Assembly (NCBI GenBank): GCA_963682025.1
Contig: OY821521.1
Location: 119,956,020 to 120,020,019 of the forward strand
DNA length: 64,000 nt
Reading direction: 5' to 3'
Source: Cordilura impudica
Taxonomy: Eukaryota; Arthropoda; Insecta; Diptera; Scathophagidae
Shown here: in pieces, positions 22,800 through 31,316 of the stretch
Position numbering within the stretch: position 1 is the stretch's first letter
Layout of the letters: each line of letters starts with the position of its first letter
The notes under the pieces: model-generated
Database searches by the model: none
What the model was told of the DNA's origin: nothing
Seen by the model: the letters and a program-made list of their open reading frames with translations, nothing else
Position numbers and translations under genes: made by a program

Positions 22800-23956
22800 T
22801 GCCGATAGCCTCGAAAAAATAGCCTCGAATTTCAAATGAATAGTTGGCAACGCGAAATTTATAAAATGTATTCAAATGCTTATGGGAGTGAATTCTCCAG
22901 TTTGGGATAACTAATTTAAACAGGAATAATACATAAATAAATATTACAACATTTATAGAACCTAAATTCTTGTTTTTTATTGGGATTTATTGGGACCGGG
23001 ATACTCCAAGGAAGCTTCCAGCACAATGGAGCGTCGTACCATGGAGCACGATATGTCATATTGAAGCTTAGGCAAAGCCGGACATAAAAAGTCTTCCGTG
23101 CAATAAATTTGCCAGCACGTTTCTGGAAAAACTGGGAATCTTTATTTTTGGCCAGACCCACTAATTAAGACCCACTTTTTAGACAAACTAAGCTTCGTAC
23201 CATGGATCACGGCATGTCAAATTGAAGCTTAGGCAAAGGCGGATATAGAAAGTCTTCCGCGCAATAAATTCGCCAGCACGTTTCTGGACAAACTGGGAAT
23301 CTTTATTTTTGTCCAGACCCACCTTTTAGACAATCTAAGCTTCTTACCATGGAGCACGGCATGTCAAATTGAAGCTTAGGCATAGGCGGATATAAAAAGT
23401 CTTCCGTGCAATAAATTTGCCAGCACGTTTCTGGACAAACTGGGAATCTTTATTTTGTGGCCAAACCCACTATTTGGACAAACTAAGCTTCGTACCATGG
23501 AGCACGGCATGTCAAATTGAAGCTTAGGCAAAGGCGGATATAAAAAGTCTTCCGTGCAATAAATTTGCCAGCACGTTTCTGGACAAACTGGGAATCTTTA
23601 TTTTTGGCCAGACCCACTAATTAAGACCCACTTTTTAGACAAACTAAGCTTCGTACCATGGAGCACGGCATGTCAAATTGAAGCTTAGGCATAGGCGGAT
23701 ATAAAAAGTTTTCCGTGCAATAAATTTGCGTGCACGTTTCTGGAAAAATTCGAAATCTTTATTTAATTAATAAAATTATTATTTTCTTATTATAATACAT
23801 AAATTAATAGGTAAAATTTGATATATATTCACTTCTTTGTGTATCCTATGTAAATGATGAGGTGTGTTCAATGACTTTTGTTTTATTTTTTGCGTGTATT
23901 TTGTGCAACCCTGCTGTAAATTAAAATGTGGTATGAGGTATACATTTTATACTACC
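22800..23956 (-). mobile_element. Satellite-bearing element S, copy 1 (inverted relative to copy 2)
   Basis: Reverse complement of 55,202-56,520. From its GGTAGTATAAAATG end (23,956) it holds a unique arm of about 200 bp, about five tandem units of 150-180 bp, then a tail ending CGAGGCTATCGGCA (22,800). Each unit has GCACGGAAGACTTTTTATAT, CCTAAGCTTCAATTTGACAT and CCATGGTACGAAGCTTAG. No terminal inverted repeat or coding frame is convincing. Such layouts are known from Helitron-like and other non-autonomous elements with internal satellites; class not assigned. Confidence 0.65.
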
Positions 23957-23984
23957 CTACAAGAAATGACCCTGCAAACATTTT

Positions 23985-24275
23985 CAATCGCCTAATGATC
24001 GCCCGCGAATCGCCGTTGAGTTGTGCGATCATTAAACTATGGTCAGGCGATTCGCCACAACGATCGCATGTGTGCCTGTCGCGAATCACCATTCGCGAAT
24101 CGCTGGCGAATCACCATTCGCGAATCGCTGGCGAACCACCATTCGTGAATCGCTGGCGAATCACCATTCGCAAATCGCTGGCGAATCGCGACAGGCACAC
24201 AGGCGATCGTTTTGGCGACTATACACAACACAACGGCGATTCGCGGGCGATTATTAGGCGAATGGCGGGGCGACT
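23985..24275. repeat. Long imperfect inverted repeat with four 25 bp tandem repeats at its centre
   Basis: Outer arms: AATCGCCTAATGATCGCCCG and its complement near 24,235-24,260. Inner arms: CGATCGCATGTGTGCCTGTC (24,061-24,080) and GACAGGCACACAGGCGATCG. Between them four 25 bp units of the form GCGAATCACCATTCGCGAAT plus CGCTG lie at about 24,080-24,179. There are no spacers of variable sequence, so it is not a CRISPR. It forms the left subterminal region of transposon T. Confidence 0.8.
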
Positions 24276-24452
24276 GTAATGGGATGAAAATTCGGATGAC
24301 TAAAAATTCATTGATTTAATTTATATTTATTGTTTTAATAATTTCAAATGCAATGCTTTTAATATAATATATTATTAATTCATTTTTCTGAACTTAGAAT
24401 ATAATATAGAATATAATGAAATTTTAAGAAAATAAAGCAAGACACTGAACAT

Positions 24453-25230
24453 TTATTTCCGGTCAGAATCGGGGCGTTCCTTTCGCTTTGCGAGGCGGTC
24501 GTTTGCGTGGACGAAATGTTGCTGAAGAACGTGGTGTATTATGGAATCGTCAGCTGCGACAAATTTTTGTTGCCATACTTCTATTAACAAATTAAAAAAA
24601 AAAAACAAATATTAAAAAAAAAATCCAACAAGGATTTGTAGTTTTCAATTTGAGCGAAGTTTTGAAAGATGTTATATAATAAAATCGTATAAAATCCATA
24701 CCTCTGAGTAGTGATATGAAATACATGTGTTCAATGCTATGTTTTGTTTTGGTACCCTTCCAAGAAAATTGCATCGCCAAGTCGTCTGTAAGTACCCGTT
24801 TAATGGCAGCTCTGGCAAAACTTGGAGCATCAGCGCCCCCAACTCTTTTAATGATTCGTTTCTGAAAGTAGACACCACAGTATACATCTATATATTACAA
24901 ATGAAAACAGGTATAACCGTACAAACTCCTCAATCATGTCGCTATTTTCTTGTAGTTCCAATTCAAATTTACGAATATCCTCAAGGGATGAGAAAGGTAA
25001 TTTTCTTGAAATAGTTTCATGTTCCACTGGTACGTTCAGTTTTTTTAATTCTCGCGCCTCATTTCGACTTGGCACAACTTCGCCAGTAAATGTGGTAAGT
25101 AGTCCTTTCAAGGAATCAATTTCATTAGTTTGCTGGGACACTTGCTCCCGTAAGTCTAGGAGCTCTGTCAGTATTACATTTAGAGCGTCGGATTTACGAT
25201 CTTTACTTTTTCTGTTAGCTTTTAATGTAC
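24453..25230 (-). pseudogene. DUF4806-domain gene of transposon T (three exons visible)
   Basis: Minus-strand exons 25,230-24,923, 24,861-24,702 and 24,580-24,453 join in frame through GT/AG introns of about 61 and 121 bp. The first has KSDALNVILTELLDLREQVS, a likely coiled coil, then LPFSSLEDIRKFELEL. The second reads KRIIKRVGGADAPSFARAAI then RVLTDDLAMQFSWKG. The third ends with the basic stretch ANDRLAKRKERPDSDRK and TAA. That order is the DUF4806 domain, found in many insect proteins and often beside this transposase type. The first codon is not visible: an upstream exon near 25,408-25,460 (NNLEITESQNINS) probably belongs to it. No lesion is evident in these exons, so it may be intact. 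Role unknown. Confidence 0.6.
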
Positions 25231-25515
25231 CTGTATAAAAAAAATTTGGAAAATAAAAGCAATAAAGTCGTCTACTTCTACGAACTACTACTATAAACTT
25301 ACTACTACGAAGTACAATGACGAAAGCCAAAGGTAACATTGGGTAGGATTTGCGACCTGCACTTTGTTGGTATCAAAAGTATCTAAAGTAAATAAATACG
25401 CTGCGATCTTACCAGAGTTAATGTTTTGTGACTCCGTAATTTCCAAGTTGTTTTCCATTGCATTATCTATTGTATTTGGAGTTTCGAATTAGAAGCTTCT
25501 GCAAATGATTAAAGG

Positions 25516-27471
25516 TTATTGATTATTAAAGAAAAAGGTTGTAATATGACACATCTTACCTCTATTCATTTTATACGTTATTTGTTTGGACATTTCCGAT
25601 TTATTTAATGAATAAATGGGATAAACAAGTATGAGTTTTCTGTTAAGTCCTCCAGACAAATAATTTTTTTTGTTATTAAATGAAAATAAAAATTTGTAGA
25701 CTCGCCTAGTTGAAGAAATTGGTTCTTGGAAATAAGGCTGGAGATTTTTTATAACATGACCTTCGAAGAATGGCATGGAATTTTTGTTAATGATTTTACT
25801 TATTTTAATAATATTGTTGCCAACAAAACAAAAATTATTTGGTTTTTTCACAGTAAGAGAGAAATGCTCAAGTTTTACGCTATCAACACATCCGTTAACA
25901 ATTTTACCGAAAGAAAATATTGAATTTGTTGTTTTATGAACCGAATCCAGAATTAAACTTTTCTCAACTTGTCTGTTATATAGCTGAGATGCTACGTGGT
26001 TGCTTTTTTCTACAGTTTTTTTTATTTTTTGCAAATGGTTTTCATATTTAAAAGCGCTTATACCTTCCAGAGATGCATATAGTTTGGCATCATCGTGGAG
26101 GTGTATCAGACAATGAAAATTACATGTTAAAAACGATACGTCATATAGTTGTGGTATTTTTTCGACAAAATTATAAAGTAAATGTTGAGCACACTCATTG
26201 TTTGTCGAACTGTCTTTACCATCTAATAGAATTCTGACTGCAAGTGATAAATGTAGAAAATGCTGATACCTCTCGGGAGACAAAAATTTTTTTAATATAA
26301 ATGGACCCGTCTATAAAAGAAATTGTCTGAATTCCGTTGCTTTAAATCTGTCAAGTTCACTAAGTGCCCGAGGTTTTCTACTAAGCTCACAAGGAATGCA
26401 CGTTTTAAGGCCAACTAAAGAATTGGAAAGCAGTTCTATTTTACACGATACAAGTGAATATTGTTCCCCCTTTTTCTTTATCCATGAATTTAATAAAGTG
26501 CGGGTTACACCAAGGCATACAATATGCATATAATCCAAAGCAATTTGCTGTACCATGTCTATTTCAAGTTCTTCTAGAATTATACAATTTTCAATATTAT
26601 GATGTGCTGGTTGAGCACGACTCCTAAATGACTCGTTTGATCTCATTCTAAAGTCTTGCGTTTGCGGAAAAACTACCCGATTTTTAATGATTTCACCCTT
26701 TTGCGTGCAGCGTGTGCAGGAGTAATAACCGGTGTGTCCTTTCGTACCAATGATAAATGATCTTGCTGGTGCATCCATTATGAAACACCTTACTTTTATT
26801 AAAAAAATTTTATCTTCATAATAAAATCCTTCGTCAGTCAAGTTTTTTAATTCAGAAACAAACTTTGATAGGTATTCCCTTGCACTTTTTGGTTTTGTGT
26901 ATCCTTCATAAGCACCAATTAAGAGGACATCAGAAGTATTAACAACACTGCACAAAATCGGCCAGACTTGTTTGCTTGAACTTTTACACAAAGGCAAACC
27001 GTCAATATTAAAATCCAGTGCAATTGTTTGTAAAGTAAAATCACTTGCACGTAAGAAATCGGTTAGAGCATCTGCGATGCTATAATAAAAATACTTGCCG
27101 GTACCCATTGGTCGTGCAACAACATCTTTTGGCGTTCTTTTTAAACTTCTCACGTCTTTAGGAACGCTTATGTTGCATTCTCTAAAAATTTGTAACATTT
27201 CATTAACAGCAACGTTGCTAATGTTATGTTTTATTGACCAGCTTGATAGTCTCTTTCTTAATTTATTCAAATCGGATAAAAGGCTAATATTATTATTTGA
27301 TATCTCAGCATTTTCTACATTTACGTTGCACTCAAAACCACTTTCTGAGTTTTCCGCACTTGTCCACACATTTTCTTGAACAATATTCATGTCTGAATCA
27401 ACCACATTTTCTACATCTTGAACAATTACCAACCGATCCGCATTTTGGGGAGAATTATTATTAGAATGCAA
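25516..27471 (-). pseudogene. Tnp2-like transposase of transposon T (one amber stop)
   Basis: One minus-strand frame from ATG at 27,471 to TAA at 25,516, interrupted only by TAG at 26,313-26,311, where relatives have Tyr (FLLYTGP). Motifs: PMGTGKYFYYSIADAL, DFNIDGLPLCKSSSKQVWP, FIMDAPARSFIIGTKGHTGY, SCTRCTQKGE, ALDYMHIVCLGVTRTLLNSW and SRKPRALSELDRFKATEFRQ. Asp residues in the NIDGLP and MDAPARS blocks are candidate catalytic residues, and CTRC a metal site. I know this family from many insect genomes; it resembles the Tnp2 domain of CACTA elements. A splice donor near 25,560 (AATAGAG/GTAAG) suggests the transcript may continue toward the DUF4806 exons. Confidence 0.75.
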
Positions 27472-27477
27472 AAATAT

Positions 27478-27508
27478 ACAAGTAACGGGAATATTTCCCG
27501 TTACTTGT
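27478..27508. promoter_or_regulatory. Near-perfect palindrome just upstream of the transposase ATG
   Basis: Arms of 14 bp (ACAAGTAACGGGAA and its complement) around TAT, ending 7 bp before the ATG at 27,471. Its right half starts the first copy of a repeated motif (ACTTGTGTGCGCTCGCG, then GTAAGGCGTAGGCGATGG) seen again at about 27,625-27,680. It lies where a promoter or 5' UTR is expected. An operator for transposase autoregulation is possible but not shown. Confidence 0.6.
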
Positions 27509-27680
27509 GTGCGCTCGCGTATTCATCGCTTAGGTGTAAGGCGTAGGCGATGGCGCGCAATTCACATCGTAAAAGTCATCAAAATTGTTGTCAGCATAGT
27601 GTTTTTATAAAATAAATTGACTTACTTGTGTACGCTCGCGAATTCATCATTTAGTCGTAAGGCGTAGGCGATGGTTAGCG
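27504..27680 (+). repeat. Duplicated subterminal motif of transposon T
   Basis: ACTTGTGTGCGCTCGCGTAT with TTAGGTGTAAGGCGTAGGCG (27,504-27,553) recurs as ACTTGTGTACGCTCGCGAAT with TTAGTCGTAAGGCGTAGGCG (27,624-27,673). GGCGAT words continue to the right end. Probably transposase binding sites. Confidence 0.6.
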
Positions 27681-27934
27681 ATTCGTATTCCCTGAGAAGG
27701 ATCGCCTAATCATCGCCAAACAAACCATCGCCAGAAAATCTCAAAAATGTTTGCAGGGGAATGACTGAAACTAACACATAAACAATTTTTGTACTAACAC
27801 ACTTGCAGTTTTTTTCTATTTAAAAACATATGACTGTCATTGTTGCTGTTGTAGAGTTGTTTTTGTTTAGGTTTAGGAAAGGTAAGTAATTAATTAAATT
27901 TAAAGTTCAAGTTAATTTTTGTCGTTTCTTTAGG

Positions 27935-28760
27935 ATTCTTCAAAATATGTCAGTGAATTCGTTAGTGCCATTCTCAATTGTGGTGGCACGTCCCTCCATT
28001 ATACCCTTCCACAATTTATTTTTTGTGGCTTCTTGTGGCCTATTCCTGTTGGATCGTTAATTTAAAGATATTGCTGAGAATCTTCACAAACTTTCAATCT
28101 AGAACGAATTTGTGTAAAGAATTATATTGTGCGACAATATGTTATATCCTGGATTTCGATTGTGAATGCTGTACCAGAAAATAATATTTGATATTATTGA
28201 TGGATTTTTTATGATGTAAGATATTACACAAGAAATATAATTGTGTGAAACAACGCTGACACAGTTTATTAAATCGATTCGTAATGATTCCAGTTAAGTG
28301 CGCATGGAAGACACTATAAATATTTTGTTAATACATGCGCAGTCACCAAATGAACTTATTAAGGTAATGCACTGACATTTTATTAAAAATTGTTGCTAGA
28401 AACAAAGTAAATCTTCCTTGTAGCATTTTACAATAATCCTTATATCTATCTTTCAGTCTGTTGCCATAACATGGATATGGGAGTTTGTTTTAATATTTGA
28501 ATGTTTTAATTTATGCCATTCTGGAATATAGTGTCTGCAATATGATGTTGATAATATGAAATTAAATTAGTTTCTTCAAAAGAACAAAGATCTCAGAATA
28601 TAGAACAAATTGATTTATGGAGGTATTATCACAATATCTCACACAGCGTTCTGTACAAACAAAGGTAGCAGTATTTGAATGGATACATCATTTACTCATC
28701 AATTTTCCAAATGAATTGTATCAGGGTTGGCCGAAATTGTTAATTCACAACACTCAAAAG
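27935..28760 (+). pseudogene. Vac14: Fragment of Vac14 (PIKfyve complex scaffold), introns retained
   Basis: Vac14 is a HEAT-repeat scaffold for the lipid kinase that makes PI(3,5)P2 on endosomes. Readable pieces match the middle of the protein: VVARPSIIPFHNLF, LLDR then FKDIAE, ERICVKNYIVRQYVISWIS with IVNAVP (28,075-28,175), DIIDGFFMM, LTQFIKSIRNDSS, TINILLIHAQSPNELIK (ends 28,363 at GTAATG), then after an intron (28,364-28,456) SVAITWIWEFV, and MEVLSQYLTQRSVQTKVAVF plus EWIHHLLINFPNELYQ (28,617-28,727), ending at a donor site at 28,761. Stops and frame shifts are frequent. Kept introns rule out a retrocopy. The BEL element inserted 27 bp further on. Confidence 0.7.
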
Positions 28761-28787
28761 GTAAGCTTTAATATAAATTGTAGATAT

Positions 28788-29385
28788 TGTTCAAACTCAC
28801 AAATTATTTCTTTTGGATATACATGTACACATTCATACATAAAATATAAAACGACAGCATTTAATTGCTGCATTTAAATTCTATGTACAAGCATATACAT
28901 ACATTCCGAAACTCATGCAAATAATTTAGTTACGTCATTGTTTGTCATTGTTAAAAATAAACAAATAATAAAAATAACTTGTTTACGTCATTATTTAAGT
29001 CATTGCCCATTGTTAAAAATAAACAAATAACATAAATCAGCAACAATTTAGTAGTTAAGAACCAATTGTAAAAAATAAACAAATAATGTAAATCAGCAAT
29101 AACTTAGTATTTAAGCACCAACTAAATCAATAATAAAAAGAGAATTATCATAACCACTGTCGTGTTAATTTCTTCTTTTCACCGGCTAACCAAGTTTCAA
29201 GTGCTTGCGTTAACTTTTACATTATCTTGGTGCATCACCTTGATAATAATCAAATAACAAGTTAATCAGGCAAAACAGCCTGTAATTAACAAATAAACAA
29301 TTTTACATTATCCTGGTATATTACCTGGATAATAAACAATAAAAAAAAAACAAGTTAATCAGGAAAAAAACAGCCTGTCATTAAC
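28788..29385 (+). repeat. 5' LTR of element H
   Basis: 598 bp from TGTTCAAACTCAC to GTCATTAACA, direct repeat of the outer parts of 46,343-47,728. Contains tandem variants of TAAAAATAAACAAATAAT. Confidence 0.9.
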
Positions 29386-29390
29386 ATTTT

Positions 29391-29408
29391 TGGTGACCCC
29401 GACGTGAT
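29391..29408 (+). promoter_or_regulatory. Primer binding site of element H
   Basis: TGGTGACCCCGACGTGAT begins 5 bp after the LTR, a primer-site sequence typical of BEL-group elements. Confidence 0.7.
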
Positions 29409-29457
29409 AGACGTTTTGAGTTTCCCCCCACCAGTGGTAAGGAACTCTTAATACTCT

Positions 29458-29895
29458 TGTTTGCGTGAGCGCTAAAGAGGTCCTACTGTATCTCAATGAG
29501 GTCTAATTTGAATGGATGGTCACATACAGAGTGCGCTGTTACTATTTAAGCTTTTCTTTTTATATGACATTTTCCTTTAAATTTGTTGTAAAGATATAAA
29601 TTTCCAACCGCGAAGTTGTACTCGTTTTTTTTTTTTAATCGTCTTTAGAAGTTTGGAGGATAAATACGCAGTTCTGTATGCCGCTCAATTTTTGTAAACA
29701 TTTATTGTAAACCACCGCCATATTGTGAAAAAAATAAAAGATAAGTAACTGAATTTATCCTGCATTTTCTTTTTGTAGAAAAACCTTAGAGACCCTTGGC
29801 ATTTTATTTTATATTTTTGGTAGCCGTTTAGCTTGATTCTTTTTTTTGGTTCCACCCTCTTTAGATCTCACCACTACTTCAAAAGGACATTTTTA
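29458..29895 (+). repeat. LTR 1 of element N
   Basis: Begins TGTTTGCGTGAGCGC. The homology shared by all copies ends at GGACATTTTTA, directly before the target duplication at the right edge of N, so the LTR ends in TA rather than CA. Confidence 0.8.
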
Positions 29896-29896
29896 T

Positions 29897-29913
29897 TGGT
29901 CCTTCGAACCGGA
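29897..29913 (+). promoter_or_regulatory. Primer binding site of element N
   Basis: TGGTCCTTCGAACCGGA follows LTR 1 by one base; similar strings start the internal region of other insect BEL elements as I recall them. Repeated after LTR 2 and LTR 3. Confidence 0.55.
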
Positions 29914-31281
29914 TTTGAGTGAGTGGGAAATCAAGCTGCTTGAAATATATATCAAGGAATTTAAGGTAAAGTGCCTTTTAATATTTTTCCATAACCGTGC
30001 AAATAATTTCCAATAACATTTTAAAAGAAAATACTTTAAAATTTATTGGATAATTAAAAGGTAAAAAAAAGTAGTTAAAATATACTACTTAATATAAAAG
30101 AAAAGTAGTGATTATTCTAAGCCACTCTACATATCTTTGCTTTAATCAACACCGAATTGTGTACCAACGACCACATACGACCAGCTGTCAAGTCAATTCG
30201 CCGCAAGAATAGTTTTTTTATTTAGTGCATTAGTTTAGTGATTTTAATTTAAATGTGTTTGTTTTCTTTTTAAATTTTGTGTGAGTGCAAATTAATACAA
30301 AATATACAAAAACAAGAACCGTAAGTTCTGTTAAAAAAAAAAAACACGAACATACACACTAATGTGCATTCTGCCAACAAACACAACACAAAACGAAAAA
30401 TAAAGTTTTTGTAGTGACCAACGAGTGTGTGTGTTTTTTCTGCTTACAGCTGTGATAAGAAAACTAGGTATGTGGTGATACGTGTGTTATGGTATACATA
30501 TATTAATTTTTTTTAATAAATAAAAATTTGATTTGGTTACTTCCTGCGTGTGGAGCTTGTGTTTTAAAACGATTTTTTTAAATTTCAAAATTAACAGTGC
30601 AGAGCTGTAAAGGTGTGGTTCCATTTTGTGAATGTTAAATTTTTTAATTAATAAAAATTTTTGTTGTGTTATTTCAACGGAAGTAAATTTTAACCGATAA
30701 TTCAGAGCATTAACGTAATTACTAAAAGAAGAAAGAAAATCGGATTTAGTATTTGTGTTTAATCTACAGTTCGCGTGGTACTATATACATACTTTTTGAG
30801 AAAATTAAAATCAGTTCCAATTCTGTAGCAGAATTTTTTTGTACGATCATCTAAACTTTGTGCGTTTACAGCTCAGGCACTTGAAGGTGTTAAATCTTGC
30901 ACAATTTTTTTGATAATAAAAACGGGAGCTCTAACAGGATATTTTTTCTTTTGTTTCGAAATTTAATTTGAAAATAAATATGTTAGTACGGATATATAAT
31001 TTTGTACCTGCAATTTGATTTATACTTTTGGATGACAAATTTCGTTGTTTTTTGGGAAAAGTTTTTGAGAGCCATTTTATTTCTGTGTGATTTAAGTTAT
31101 ATTTTGGTTTATCAACTCCATTAAGGAAAAACTCTTTGTACATATAAAAAAAAAAAGAATAAATTTTATAAAATTTTATGGTCAATTTATCTGCTTCTAT
31201 AGATTTCAAAGCTCACGGTTGTGTATTTCCTCGATTTCCGATTTTTTTGATTGTTTCTGAAATAAATTCCTTGTTGAAAAG
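29914..31281 (+). other. Long leader of element N
   Basis: About 1.37 kb of AT-rich, non-coding sequence before gag, repeated in unit 3 (36,940-38,309). It has several short GT/AG-like signals but no frame I would call a gene. A 92-codon minus-strand frame (30,931-31,209) is kept in unit 3 only because the copies are recent. Confidence 0.6.
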
Positions 31282-31316
31282 ATGGCAAAGTCGGACAAAT
31301 TATTAAATTTGAGAAA

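Larger units (their letters stand above)
23971..27757 (-). mobile_element. DNA transposon T with Tnp2-like transposase and DUF4806 gene
   Basis: Ends CCTGCAAACATTTT and AAAATGTTTGCAGG are perfect inverted repeats. The flanks GAAATGAC (23,963-23,970) and GGAATGAC (27,758-27,765) form an 8 bp target duplication with one mismatch. It carries two minus-strand gene regions: a transposase of about 651 codons with one stop, and an exon-intron gene with a DUF4806 domain. Both ends are rich in GGCGAT words, a subterminal repeat pattern typical of transposase binding sites. The transposase resembles the Tnp2/CACTA type, yet 8 bp duplications are not typical of CACTA, so the superfamily is left open. 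Confidence 0.75.

Noticed and set aside
24080..24179. CRISPR-like array of 25 bp repeats
   Set aside because: The repeats are directly adjacent with no variable spacers, and the context is a eukaryotic transposon end.
24039..24279. Several overlapping open frames at the left of transposon T
   Set aside because: They arise from GGCGAT repeats that lack stops on both strands and encode only repetitive Ala/Asn/His/Ser/Arg strings.
30931..31209. 92-codon minus-strand frame in the leader of element N (also 37,959-38,237)
   Set aside because: Kept between copies only because the array is recent; AT-rich, low-complexity protein with no recognised motif.
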